DNA of 64,000 nucleotides from an uncultured Flavobacterium sp. (GTDB taxonomy: Bacteria; Bacteroidota; Bacteroidia; Flavobacteriales; Flavobacteriaceae), in contig CALTVC010000009.1 of NCBI GenBank assembly GCA_943912855.1, forward strand, positions 1 to 64,000, in the 5' to 3' direction. Positions 17,294 through 26,612 of this stretch are shown here, piece by piece (the first letter of the stretch is position 1; each line of letters begins with the position of its first letter). Made by a program: the position numbers and the translations under genes. Below the pieces are notes generated by a model, which was given only the letters and a program-made list of their open reading frames with translations, did not search any database and was not told where the DNA came from.

Positions 17294-18847
17294 ATGAAAA
17301 AAATATCCCTTTTACTATTGTTGTTATGCCAAAGCGCATTTGCACAATTCACATCAAAACAAATAGACAGTATTACTAATGATGCCCTAAAACGCTTTAA
17401 TGTAGCGGGTTGTGCCGTAGCTGTTGTAAAAGATGGCAAGATAGTGCATAGCAAAGGCTATGGTATTAAATCCATAAGCACAAAACAGACGGTAACCGAG
17501 CACACAAATTTTGCTATAGCGTCAAACAGTAAAGCATTTACCTGTGCTGCACTCGCTATACTTGTAGACGAGGGTAAACTACACTGGACAGATAAAGTGG
17601 TTAAGTACATACCCGAATTTAAAATGTATAACGACTACGTTTCGCTAAACTTTACCATTGAAGATTTGCTTACCCATCGTAGTGGCCTTGGCCTTGGTGC
17701 CGGCGACCTGATGTTTTTTCCTGATGGTTCTGATTTTAAGAAAGAGGATCTGTTCTCAGCATTTCAGTATTTTGAGCCACAGTCAGCTTTCAGGACAAAG
17801 TTTGATTATGATAACCTGTTGTACATGGTAGCAGGTGAAGTCATAGAACGTATAACAAATACTACTTGGGAACAATTTGTACAAACCCGAATAATGAAAC
17901 CTTTGGGTATGAACGGTTCGTATGCCGGTTTTTCTTTAGCTGATAAAAGCACCTTGTCTTCGCCACATGCCGAAACAAAGGGCAAATTAAAAGAGTTACC
18001 CCACTGGGATGAAATGATAAATGGAGCAGCCGGAGGTATTTATGCTAATGTAAATGACCTTACGCAATGGATGCTTGTACAACTGAATCACGGTAAGTAT
18101 GGAAGCAATAAAGAGCAACAGCTTTTTAGTGAGGAAAACCATGTCAAAATGTGGACAATACATACGGTAACCGATGGCCGTTATGGAGGTGGCAGATATG
18201 GAACTCACTTTAACGGTTACGGACTTGGCTGGTTCTTGTATGATGCCAAAGGTAACCTGATTGTAGAGCATACAGGCGGTCTTCCGGGGATGCTGAGCCA
18301 AACGTTTCTGGTGCCGGATTTAAACCTGGGCATTGTTGTTCTTACCAATACTTCTGACGGCGGTGGTGGATTGTTCACTGCAGTAAGTCGTAGTATTTTA
18401 GATAGCTATCTGGGTCTGGATGATTTTAAATGGTCAGACAAGGTAGAAGCCGCCCTTAAGGAGCAGGCTTCTGAAGGTGATTCTGTAACTGATGCGGTAT
18501 GGAAAACCGTAAAGAAGAATACTAAGGTAAAAATTAATGCTACTGATTACATTGGTACATATCAGGATAAATGGTTTGGTAAAGCTGAAATAACCCTTAA
18601 GAATAACCAACTTTGGTTTACCTGCTTACGATCACCAAAGTTAAACGGTCCTATGTATTTTTATAAAGCCAATACTTTTGCTATAAAATGGGAATACCAG
18701 GATATGCCTGCCGATGCCTTTGCTATGTTTACTCTGGATGAAGAGGGTAAGGCGAGCGGAATAAAGATGAAAGGTATATCACCTAACATTGATTTTAGTT
18801 TCGACTTTCAGGATTTGGATTTTAAAAGGATTGAAATAAAGAAATAA
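17294..18847 (+). CDS. Serine hydrolase, class C beta-lactamase/penicillin-binding-like
   Basis: A 517-residue exported protein: signal peptide to about residue 18 (SAFAQF), then a beta-lactamase/transpeptidase-like domain with S-x-x-K (Ser77 to Lys80 in ASNSKAFT), Y-x-N (Tyr172 to Asn174) and the H-T-G-G triad near EHTGGLPGM. The last 100 residues look like a DUF3471 beta domain. Such enzymes are usually D-Ala peptidases or esterases rather than true beta-lactamases. A longer frame starting at TTG 17264 would overlap the promoter, so the ATG at 17294, which opens the signal peptide, is used. Confidence 0.9.
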   Translation: MKKISLLLLLLCQSAFAQFTSKQIDSITNDALKRFNVAGCAVAVVKDGKIVHSKGYGIKSISTKQTVTEHTNFAIASNSKAFTCAALAILVDEGKLHWTDKVVKYIPEFKMYNDYVSLNFTIEDLLTHRSGLGLGAGDLMFFPDGSDFKKEDLFSAFQYFEPQSAFRTKFDYDNLLYMVAGEVIERITNTTWEQFVQTRIMKPLGMNGSYAGFSLADKSTLSSPHAETKGKLKELPHWDEMINGAAGGIYANVNDLTQWMLVQLNHGKYGSNKEQQLFSEENHVKMWTIHTVTDGRYGGGRYGTHFNGYGLGWFLYDAKGNLIVEHTGGLPGMLSQTFLVPDLNLGIVVLTNTSDGGGGLFTAVSRSILDSYLGLDDFKWSDKVEAALKEQASEGDSVTDAVWKTVKKNTKVKINATDYIGTYQDKWFGKAEITLKNNQLWFTCLRSPKLNGPMYFYKANTFAIKWEYQDMPADAFAMFTLDEEGKASGIKMKGISPNIDFSFDFQDLDFKRIEIKK

Positions 18848-18848
18848 C

Positions 18849-18878
18849 AAAAGCCGGAACATTACTGCTCCGGCTTTT
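18849..18878. terminator. Bidirectional terminator between convergent genes
   Basis: AAAAGCCGGA/TCCGGCTTTT arms with flanking A and T runs, between the serine hydrolase (plus) and alcohol dehydrogenase (minus) genes. Confidence 0.8.
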
Positions 18879-18917
18879 CATATATTCTGTTCCGATTGTC
18901 AGTCCAACAACCAATAA

Positions 18918-19967
18918 CTAGTTCTTCATTGAAGCCATATCAATTACGAAACGGTATTTTACATCACTTTTCATCATACGGTCGTATGCTTCGTTAATGT
19001 AACTCATATCTATTACTTCCACGTCAGACGTTATGTTGTGCTCTGCACAGTAATCCAGCATTTCTTGGGTTTCTTTAATACCACCTATAAGGCTTCCCAT
19101 AATGCTACGACGCTTGCCTATAAGTGGCATAGCAGGTGCAGTAGATGGTGTAGGAGGTATGCCCAGTACTACCATAGTACCATTTTTACGCAGCATATTT
19201 AAGTAGGTAGCATATTCATGTTGTGCCGATATGGTATTTACAATAACATCAAAACTGTTAGTAAGCGATTTAAGCGTATCTGCGTCGGTGATAAGGGCAA
19301 ATTTATGAGCGCCAAGTTTGCGCGCATCAGCCTCTTTGCTTGGCGATGTACTAAGCATGGTAACCTCTGCACCAAATGAAGCGGCAAACTTAACCGCCAT
19401 ATGACCCAGACCACCAAGACCAAGTACGGCTACCTTGTGGCCTTTACCCACTTTAAGATGGCGTAGCGGAGAGTAGGTGGTAATACCAGCACAAAGCAGT
19501 GGAGCAACCCCTTCAAGAGGAAGTTTGTCTGATACGTGCAGTGCATAAGCTTCATCTACATTAATACTGGTGCTGTAACCGCCGTACGTAGGTATGGTAG
19601 TACCGCGCTGATAGCTGTTATAAGTACCCGTCATTCCTTCTTCGCAATATTGTTCTTCACCGTCTTTACAGCTCTGGCAATGACGACATGAGTCTACAAA
19701 GCAACCTACACCAGCGAGTTCGCCTACCTTAAAGTTGGTTACTTCGCTACCTATGGCTACAATCCGACCCACAATTTCGTGTCCGGGAACCACAGGGTAT
19801 TTTGCCGGACCCCATTCGCTGCGTGCGGTGTGGATGTCGCTGTGGCATACACCACTGTATAGTATGTCTATCTGTATTTGGTGCGCGCCCACTTCGGTAC
19901 GTTCAAAATCAAACGGTTTTAACGGTGTAGTGGCATCATAAGCCGCATAAGCATTTACTTTAATCAT
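18918..19967 (-). CDS. Zinc-dependent alcohol dehydrogenase, NAD(P)-dependent (YahK/CAD group)
   Basis: A 349-residue medium-chain dehydrogenase. The catalytic zinc ligands are Cys41 (GVCHSD), His63-Glu64 (GHE) and Cys159; the structural zinc site has Cys94, Cys97, Cys100 and Cys108. The nucleotide motif is GLGGLG (183-188). The pattern and the KYPVVPGHEIVGRI segment match the YahK/cinnamyl-alcohol-dehydrogenase group, usually NADPH-dependent aldehyde reductases with broad range; the exact substrate cannot be named. Monocistronic. Confidence 0.93.
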   Translation of the reverse strand: MIKVNAYAAYDATTPLKPFDFERTEVGAHQIQIDILYSGVCHSDIHTARSEWGPAKYPVVPGHEIVGRIVAIGSEVTNFKVGELAGVGCFVDSCRHCQSCKDGEEQYCEEGMTGTYNSYQRGTTIPTYGGYSTSINVDEAYALHVSDKLPLEGVAPLLCAGITTYSPLRHLKVGKGHKVAVLGLGGLGHMAVKFAASFGAEVTMLSTSPSKEADARKLGAHKFALITDADTLKSLTNSFDVIVNTISAQHEYATYLNMLRKNGTMVVLGIPPTPSTAPAMPLIGKRRSIMGSLIGGIKETQEMLDYCAEHNITSDVEVIDMSYINEAYDRMMKSDVKYRFVIDMASMKN

Positions 19968-19997
19968 AATTGTTTTAGTTTATCAGGTTATTTATTT

Positions 19998-20084
19998 GTT
20001 CAGTGTTCAGTGTTCAGTGTTCAGTGTATTGTCAATAAACATCAGAGTGAGCCAATTCAAAATTTAAAATATAAAATTTAAAAT
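19998..20084. repeat. Short tandem repeats: GTTCAGT x4 and AAAATTTAAAAT x2
   Basis: Four perfect copies of the heptamer GTTCAGT occupy 19998-20025. Then AAAATTTAAAAT occurs at 20059-20070 and 20073-20084. This 120-base gap between two minus-strand genes otherwise shows no feature. Confidence 0.85.
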
Positions 20085-20087
20085 AAT

Positions 20088-20795
20088 TCATCGTTGCAGT
20101 TTCTCTGCAAGCTCTCTTCTGTATGTAATTCCTATAGGAATATCGGTACGTTTTATTACCACGTGGTCTTTGTGTACTTCGTCTACCTTATCTAAAGCTA
20201 TGATGAACGACTTATGCGCTCTCATAAAGTTACCCGATGGCAACTGCTGTTCTAAATCATTCGTGGTAATGGTAGCGAGGTAGTAACGCTTTTGCGTAAA
20301 AATCTTTACATAATTGCCGTAGCTCTGCGCATAAAGTATTGAACTAAGCTCAATGTCTATGTTATCGCTGTCTACCTTAACATTTATAGTGCCATTTATT
20401 TCGGCCTGTTGTTCGGCTTCGGTAGCACCTGATTCTTCCAGGTAACGCTTAATGCTTTTTACAAACCTTGGGTGGAAGATAGGCTTCAGCAGGTAATCCA
20501 TAACGCCGTACTCATAGCTTTCCAGAGCGAATTCGCTATATGCCGTGGTAAGTATGGTGCGGGGTTTACGTTCCAGTTTTTTTAGTAAATCCATTCCGCT
20601 TATGGCCGGCATGTCTATATCCAGAAACATAAGGTCTACATTGTTGTGAGCCAGGTATTCAAGGGCTTCCACACCGTTGTAGCACTGGTGTACAAGTTCC
20701 AGAAAAGGATCTTGCTTTATGTAATTCGCCAATACATAGTGGGCGGCGGGTTCGTCGTCTACAATAATACAGCGTATGGTTGCGGCAGTTGTCAT
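20088..20795 (-). CDS. LytTR-family response regulator
   Basis: A 235-residue regulator: receiver domain with Asp13-Asp14 and phospho-acceptor Asp59 (LMFLDIDMPAISG), then a LytTR DNA-binding domain (about 135-235) with GNFMRAHKSFIIALDKVDEV. It overlaps the kinase gene upstream by 4 bases (ATGA type), so they are a translationally coupled pair. The pair is divergent from the TolC-RND-adaptor operon and may control it. Confidence 0.94.
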   Translation of the reverse strand: MTTAATIRCIIVDDEPAAHYVLANYIKQDPFLELVHQCYNGVEALEYLAHNNVDLMFLDIDMPAISGMDLLKKLERKPRTILTTAYSEFALESYEYGVMDYLLKPIFHPRFVKSIKRYLEESGATEAEQQAEINGTINVKVDSDNIDIELSSILYAQSYGNYVKIFTQKRYYLATITTNDLEQQLPSGNFMRAHKSFIIALDKVDEVHKDHVVIKRTDIPIGITYRRELAEKLQR

Positions 20796-21820
20796 AATCG
20801 TTTTAGCTGTAGTTGTAAATGTACCGAAAATATGCCGTTCTCTTGTATATCAAGCGTATAGTTACTGCCGTATTGCAGTTTAAGGCGCTCGGTAGTATTG
20901 CGTATGCCTATGCGGGTACTCACCACATCGGGTTTTTTCTCGGGCATGGAGTTCTTCACGTAAAAGTCCATTTTGCCGTCCTTCACTTTCATGGAAACAT
21001 CTACAAAGCTGCGTTCTATGGTACTTGTTCCATGCTTAAAGGCATTCTCTACAAAACAGATAAGCAACATGGGCGGTATTTTGTATGCGCCATCGCTGTC
21101 TATATCTATATTAAACTGAATGTCGCAACGATAGCCTACGCGTTCCTTTTCCAGCTCGGTATAGCTTTGCAGGAAGTTGATTTCATCATCCAGCGGTACA
21201 CAGGCACGTTCATTACTTTCCAGCTGGTAGCGCATCAGTTGAGATACGTGCATGATCAGGTTGGGCGTACGTTCCGGGTATTGCAGGCTGATGCCGTACA
21301 GGGTATTGAAGGTGTTGAATAAAAAGTGCGGATTCAGCTGCTCCTTAAGCGAATTTAGCTGAGCCTGGTTATAGAGTAACTTTTCGCTATCCAGCTTTTT
21401 ACGGTCGCGGTAAAATTTAAATATCAGCGTTACCGATATAATGCAGACCAGGGTAGCAACAAGTGTAGCTGTCTGGAACCAATAGCTTTTTTGTTGTGAT
21501 GTTTTGTACAGGAAGCAGTTCTTGTAAATCCAGTTGGTAGAGGCTTCATACATTACTATGGAAAAGACTGCTACCAAAACTGCGCTTGCAACGAGGTACA
21601 ACCACGGGCGGTGCTTTTTAAGCAGTATGGGAAGCAGCACTATTCGGTTTAGCTGGGCGTGTATGTACAGCATGCAGAAGTACATGGAACCGCCCCAGAT
21701 ACCTTTCCACGAGCGGATAAGAATCCAGTCGTTTAGGGTAAACAGTATGAAACAGAACACCAGTATAAGGAGTTCCTGCCACCAACGGTTTTCAACTATT
21801 TTAGTAAAGGTGCGCTTCAT
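20792..21820 (-). CDS. LytS/YehU-type sensor histidine kinase
   Basis: A 342-residue kinase with four membrane helices in the first 140 residues and almost no extracellular domain. The His_kinase (PF06580) segment has LKEQLNPHFLFNTFNTLYGI with phospho-acceptor His165; the ATPase part has PPMLLICFVENAFKHG and GIGIRNTTERLKLQYG-like boxes (RIGIRNTTERL). It works with the LytTR regulator encoded next. Signals for such kinases are mostly unknown. Confidence 0.93.
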   Translation of the reverse strand: MKRTFTKIVENRWWQELLILVFCFILFTLNDWILIRSWKGIWGGSMYFCMLYIHAQLNRIVLLPILLKKHRPWLYLVASAVLVAVFSIVMYEASTNWIYKNCFLYKTSQQKSYWFQTATLVATLVCIISVTLIFKFYRDRKKLDSEKLLYNQAQLNSLKEQLNPHFLFNTFNTLYGISLQYPERTPNLIMHVSQLMRYQLESNERACVPLDDEINFLQSYTELEKERVGYRCDIQFNIDIDSDGAYKIPPMLLICFVENAFKHGTSTIERSFVDVSMKVKDGKMDFYVKNSMPEKKPDVVSTRIGIRNTTERLKLQYGSNYTLDIQENGIFSVHLQLQLKRL

Positions 21821-21879
21821 TTCTAATTTATATACACTGCAAAGTAACTACATTAATGTATAAGAGTACGGTTTTCTAT

Positions 21880-21900
21880 GATGAATTGAATTCGTCATTT
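21880..21900 (+). repeat. 21-base element shared with the region upstream of the PPIase gene
   Basis: GATGAATTGAATTCGTCATTT here and GATGAATTGAATTGGTCATTT at 45862-45882 differ at one base. Both lie shortly upstream of plus-strand promoters (17 and 33 bases before the -33 TTG). Confidence 0.6.
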
Positions 21901-21916
21901 AAGGCAAATTAAACGT

Positions 21917-21945
21917 TTGTTTAAAAAAATGCAGTTGTACATTTG
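21917..21945 (+). promoter_or_regulatory. Promoter of the efflux operon
   Basis: TTG (21917-21919), 18-base spacer and a perfect TACATTTG (21938-21945), 40 bases before the tolC-like start codon. Confidence 0.75.
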
Positions 21946-21984
21946 TTTCGAAATTTTTCAACACCTTACTTAATTCATCATTAC

Positions 21985-23367
21985 ATGTACGCAAAAAAGA
22001 TCATGCTGCTTTTTTTGCTGCCGCTGTTGCACTCCTACGGGCAATCCCTAACCCTTCGTGACGCAATAGATACCGGCATGGCAAACTACGGTTTGGTTAA
22101 AGCCAAGGAGAAATACGCTCAGGCTTCCAAAGAAACCGTAAAGCAGGTACAACGCGACTATTTGCCAAACCTTAACCTTTCTGCCCAGCAGGATTACGGT
22201 ACCGTAAACGGCCAAAACGGCCCTATGTACGGTTTCGGCGGGCTTGGCGTGGCCTCATCGGGGCTTCCGCTTGCCGAACAAAACTGGAATGCCGCTTTCG
22301 GGGCGCTTTACCTGGTAAATGTCAATTGGGATTTCTTCACTTTTGGCAGAACCAAACAACGCATTAATGCTGCCAAGGCCGATGCCGAACGTCAGCAAAA
22401 AGACTTTGAGCAGGAGCAGTTCCAGCAAAAAGTACGCATAGCAGGGGCTTATCTTAACCTGCTTGCAAGCCAGCGACTGGTTATTTCGCAGCAGAAAAAC
22501 CTGGAACGTACCGAGGTGGTACAGCGCAATGCTGCCATCCGTGTAAAGAACGGGTTGCTTGCCGGGGTAGATTCTACACTGGCTTCCGCCGAAGTATCAA
22601 GGGCAAAGATTTCACTGAACCAGCTTAAGGAACAGGTGAAAATGCAAAATGCCGAACTGGTACGTCTTTTGGGCGTAGACCCTAAAGATTTCGCTGCCGA
22701 CACTACCATGGTGGCACGCATACCTAAAGCCATACTGACCGACGCTTCGGTTTCGGCAGAGGGTAACCCCATATTACAGTTTTACAAAAGCAGGGTAGAT
22801 GTAAGCAACCAGCAGCAAAAGGCATTCAGTCGTGAGTATTGGCCTACATTCAGCCTGTTTGGTGTATTCCAGACCCGTGCTTCGGGCTTTAAGTCGAACT
22901 ACGCCAGCGACCAGACTGCTTTTACCCAAAATTATGTAGACGGTATTAGCCCTAACCGCCAAAACTACCTTGCCGGTGTGGGTGTAACCTGGAATCTTAC
23001 CACCATAGCACGTTCGTCTAAAAAGGTAAGTGCCCAGAAGCTGATTACCGAAGGTCTTCAGGAAGAATACAAAGCGGTAGATGCCCAGCTTAAAGCCCAG
23101 CTTGATGCTGCCAATGCCCGTATAGGATTTGCCATGAACAATTACGCGGAAGCACCACGCCAGGTAAAAGCCGCGGAACAGGCATACCTGCAACGTACTA
23201 CGCTGTACAAGAACGGGCTTACAAACCTGGTAGATGTTACACAGGCGCTCTACACACTAAACCGTGCCGAGACTGACCGCGATGTGATTTATACCAATGT
23301 ATGGCAGGCATTGCTGCTTAAGTCGGCTGCTACCGGCGATTTTAACCTGATTATGAACGAACTCTAA
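21985..23367 (+). CDS. TolC-family outer-membrane efflux protein
   Basis: A 460-residue outer-membrane channel protein: signal peptide (LLFLLPLLHSYGQ), then two similar long coiled-coil repeats typical of OEP domains, with QSLTLRDAIDTGMANYGLVKAKEKYAQAS-like and AEQAYLQRTTLYKNGLTNLVDVTQALYTLNRAE-like segments. It would form the exit duct for the RND pump encoded 10 bases downstream. The frame extends upstream to a TTG at 21943, but this lies in the -7 box, so the ATG at 21985 is used. Confidence 0.93.
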   Translation: MYAKKIMLLFLLPLLHSYGQSLTLRDAIDTGMANYGLVKAKEKYAQASKETVKQVQRDYLPNLNLSAQQDYGTVNGQNGPMYGFGGLGVASSGLPLAEQNWNAAFGALYLVNVNWDFFTFGRTKQRINAAKADAERQQKDFEQEQFQQKVRIAGAYLNLLASQRLVISQQKNLERTEVVQRNAAIRVKNGLLAGVDSTLASAEVSRAKISLNQLKEQVKMQNAELVRLLGVDPKDFAADTTMVARIPKAILTDASVSAEGNPILQFYKSRVDVSNQQQKAFSREYWPTFSLFGVFQTRASGFKSNYASDQTAFTQNYVDGISPNRQNYLAGVGVTWNLTTIARSSKKVSAQKLITEGLQEEYKAVDAQLKAQLDAANARIGFAMNNYAEAPRQVKAAEQAYLQRTTLYKNGLTNLVDVTQALYTLNRAETDRDVIYTNVWQALLLKSAATGDFNLIMNEL

Positions 23368-23377
23368 TTACCTTACC

Positions 23378-26300
23378 ATGAACTTAATTCGTTTTGCGCT
23401 TCGCAAACCTATATCGATACTGGTGCTGGTAGCCGGACTCTTCTTCTTCGGGATAGGAGCCATCAGGGATATTAAGGTAGACATCCTGCCGAAAATGAAC
23501 CTTCCGGTTATTTACATAGCCCACCCTTTTAGCGGGTACACGCCTGACCAGATGGAGTCGTACTTTGCTAAAAACTACATAAACATCATGCTTTTTGCTA
23601 ACGGTATCAAGAGCATTGAAACCAAGAACATACAGGGGCTTATGCTCATGAAGGTATCATATTATGAAGGTACCAACATGGCACAGGCCGCCGCTGAGAT
23701 GAGTGCACTGAGTAACAGGATACAGGCAGCTTTCCCGCCGGGATCTCAACCGCCGTTTGTTATCCGTTTTGATGCCTCGTCGCTTCCTGTAGGGCAGCTG
23801 GTACTGAGTAGTAAAACCCGTACCAATAACGAGCTGCAGGATTTGGCAAACGTATACGTACGTGCGTCTTTTACCAGCATACCGGGATTGCTGTCGCCAC
23901 CGCCTTTTGGGGGTAGCCCGCGTACCATAGAAATTAACGTAGATCCTGCCAAGCTAAACGCGTACAACCTTACGCCGGACCAGATTGTAGAGTCGATACG
24001 CCTTAATAACCAAACGGCACCTTCGGGTAACGTAAGGGTAGGGGACATTAACTACATTACGCCTACAAACAATACCATTAAGGGGCTTAGTGAGTTTGAA
24101 AAAATCCCAATTTTTAAAGGTGGTGTACAAAACCTTTACCTGGGCGATGTGGCTACCGTAAAAGACGGTGCCGACGTTACTAACGGTTATGCTCTTGTAA
24201 ATGGTAAGCGGTCGGTATACGTAAGTATTGCCAAAGCGGGTGATGCCTCTACCTGGGATGTTGTAAAGCAACTTAAGGCGAGCATGCCTAAAATACAAAG
24301 TACCCTGCCACCCGATGTCAGCATTTCGTATGAATTTGACCAGTCGGTATATGTAATTAACTCGGTTAAGAGTTTGATTACAGAGGGTGTTATTGGTGCG
24401 GTGCTTACCGGGCTTATGGTAATCCTGTTCCTGGGAGATAAGCGTGCCGCGCTTATCGTTATCCTTACCATACCTATTTCCATTATATCGGGTGTGTTGT
24501 TCCTGAAGTTATTTGGGCAAACCATCAACCTGATGTCATTGAGCGGACTAGCGCTTGCCATAGGTATCCTTGTAGACGAGAGTACGGTAACCATAGAAAA
24601 CATTCACCAGCATTTTGATATGGGTAAACCCAAGGCGCTCGCCATTTGGGATGCCTGTAAGGAAATCGCGTTGCCTAAACTGCTTATCCTGTTGTGTATC
24701 CTGGCGGTGTTTGCACCAGCATTCACCATGGCAGGTATTCCGGGAGCGCTGTTCCTGCCACTGGCACTTGCCATTGGTTTCTCTATGGTGATTTCGTTCC
24801 TGTTGTCACAAACCTTTGTACCGGTAATGGCCAACTGGATTATGAAAACCCACGGACACGAAGCTGAAGATCATAACCACAACGGACTTGAAGCCGAACA
24901 TTACCTGCACAAAGATGAATTTGCCGAAAGGGAAGACTTTGACGGCAACGGAAAAATAGGCTTGTTCGAAAAGTTCCGTATACGTTTTATGAAACTTATA
25001 GACCGCTTGCTACCACGCAGAAGGTTTATTGGGGTGGCGTATCTTATAGGTATTACAGCCATAGCCATACTAATGCTTAATGTTATTGGGCAGGATGTTT
25101 TCCCTAAGGTAAACAGCAGTCAGTTCCAGCTGCGTATGCGTGCGCCGTTTGGTACACGTATGGAGCGCACTGAAGAGAAGTCGCTAAAAATACTAAAGAT
25201 TATAGAGAACACGGTAGGCAAGGAGCACGTAGGTATATCATCGGTTTACGTAGGTATGCACCCGTCGCTGTACTCGGTTTCTCCTATTTACCTGTTCATG
25301 GCTGGTCCTCACGAATCTGTATTCCAGGTTGCCCTTAAAGACTGGCATACCGATATGGACGCCTTTAAGGATGAAATTCGTAAAAAGGTAGCCAAAGAAG
25401 TACCGGATGTGCAAATTTCGTTTGAGCCGATAGAACTTACCGATAAAGTACTGAGCCAGGGTTCACCTACACCGATAGAAGTGCGTTTTGCAGGTAAGAA
25501 CAAAAAGGTAAACGAACAGTATGCCAATAAGCTTATTGCCGAACTGAAAAAGAAAAGCTATTTCCGTGATATTCAAATCGCACAGCCGATACACTATCCG
25601 GCGCTTAACATAGAAATAGACCGTGTACGTGCCGCCCAGCTGGGTGTAGACATGAGCGATGTTTCACGTTCGCTTATTGCCAGTACATCGTCATCTCGTT
25701 ATACAGAGAAAAACACCTGGATAGACGAAAAACTGGGCTTGTCGTACAACGTACAGGTACAGGTGCCGCTGGATAAGATGAGTACAGAGGAAGATATTAA
25801 AAACATTCCGTTGCTTAAAAACTCGGTGCGTCCGGTGCTGGGTGATGTGGCTACGATTACTCATACCGATACTCACGGCGAAAACGACAACCTTGGTGCC
25901 ATGCCATACCTGTCTATTACCGCGAACATAGACCATACCGACCTTGGTACGGCTACTAAAGATGTGGAGAAAGCCATAGCCGGGCTGGGCGAACTGCCAC
26001 GAGGCCTGTTCATAGAGCCGATAGGTTTAAGTAAAGTACTTACCGAAACCATGGGTAGCCTTGAAAGCGGACTTTTAATCGCGGTTGTGGTTATTTTCCT
26101 TATGCTTTCGGCTAACTTCCAGTCGTTCCGTGTGTCATTGGTTATCCTTACGGCGGTACCTGCGGTGGTGCTAGGTTCTATACTATTACTACTGGCTACT
26201 GGTAGTACGCTAAACCTTCAGTCGTATATGGGGATTATCATGTCGGTGGGTGTATCTATTGCAAATGCCGTACTACTCGTTACCAATGCCGAACAGCTCC

Positions 26301-26611
26301 GCAAGGAAAACGGTGGTGACGCTCTTAAAGCAGCCCGTGAGGCGGCATCTATCCGTCTGAGACCAATTATTATGACCAGTGTGGCCATGGTGGTGGGTAT
26401 GCTTCCTATGGCTATAGGCCACGGGGAAAGCGGTGAACAAACCTCACCTCTGGGGCGTGCAGTAATCGGCGGACTTATATTCTCTACCATTACCGTACTG
26501 GTGGTGTTACCTGTTATCTTTGCCTGGGCACAGGGCAAGGCAAGCACACAGAGCCCATCTTTAGACCCCGAAGACGAAGAAAGCAAACATTATGTACCTA
26601 TACAATCATAA
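23378..26611 (+). CDS. Efflux RND transporter permease subunit
   Basis: A 1077-residue inner-membrane proton-driven pump of the AcrB/MexB/CzcA superfamily, with a short N-terminal cytoplasmic part, TM1, two large periplasmic domains (about 35-330 and 575-870) and two groups of membrane helices. LALAIGILVDESTVTIENI is the TM4 region with the acidic residue used in proton transfer. Between TM6 and TM7, in the cytoplasmic linker, there is a His-rich stretch (about 492-511) and a perfect EF-hand-like loop (520-531, DFDGNGKIGLFE), which is unusual. The gene order tolC-pump-adaptor, adaptor last, is less common than adaptor first. Substrates are unknown. Confidence 0.95.
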   Translation: MNLIRFALRKPISILVLVAGLFFFGIGAIRDIKVDILPKMNLPVIYIAHPFSGYTPDQMESYFAKNYINIMLFANGIKSIETKNIQGLMLMKVSYYEGTNMAQAAAEMSALSNRIQAAFPPGSQPPFVIRFDASSLPVGQLVLSSKTRTNNELQDLANVYVRASFTSIPGLLSPPPFGGSPRTIEINVDPAKLNAYNLTPDQIVESIRLNNQTAPSGNVRVGDINYITPTNNTIKGLSEFEKIPIFKGGVQNLYLGDVATVKDGADVTNGYALVNGKRSVYVSIAKAGDASTWDVVKQLKASMPKIQSTLPPDVSISYEFDQSVYVINSVKSLITEGVIGAVLTGLMVILFLGDKRAALIVILTIPISIISGVLFLKLFGQTINLMSLSGLALAIGILVDESTVTIENIHQHFDMGKPKALAIWDACKEIALPKLLILLCILAVFAPAFTMAGIPGALFLPLALAIGFSMVISFLLSQTFVPVMANWIMKTHGHEAEDHNHNGLEAEHYLHKDEFAEREDFDGNGKIGLFEKFRIRFMKLIDRLLPRRRFIGVAYLIGITAIAILMLNVIGQDVFPKVNSSQFQLRMRAPFGTRMERTEEKSLKILKIIENTVGKEHVGISSVYVGMHPSLYSVSPIYLFMAGPHESVFQVALKDWHTDMDAFKDEIRKKVAKEVPDVQISFEPIELTDKVLSQGSPTPIEVRFAGKNKKVNEQYANKLIAELKKKSYFRDIQIAQPIHYPALNIEIDRVRAAQLGVDMSDVSRSLIASTSSSRYTEKNTWIDEKLGLSYNVQVQVPLDKMSTEEDIKNIPLLKNSVRPVLGDVATITHTDTHGENDNLGAMPYLSITANIDHTDLGTATKDVEKAIAGLGELPRGLFIEPIGLSKVLTETMGSLESGLLIAVVVIFLMLSANFQSFRVSLVILTAVPAVVLGSILLLLATGSTLNLQSYMGIIMSVGVSIANAVLLVTNAEQLRKENGGDALKAAREAASIRLRPIIMTSVAMVVGMLPMAIGHGESGEQTSPLGRAVIGGLIFSTITVLVVLPVIFAWAQGKASTQSPSLDPEDEESKHYVPIQS

Positions 26612-26612
26612 T

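Noticed and set aside
19998..20084. Short repeats considered as a CRISPR array
   Set aside because: The heptamer copies are directly adjacent without spacers, and no cas gene is nearby.
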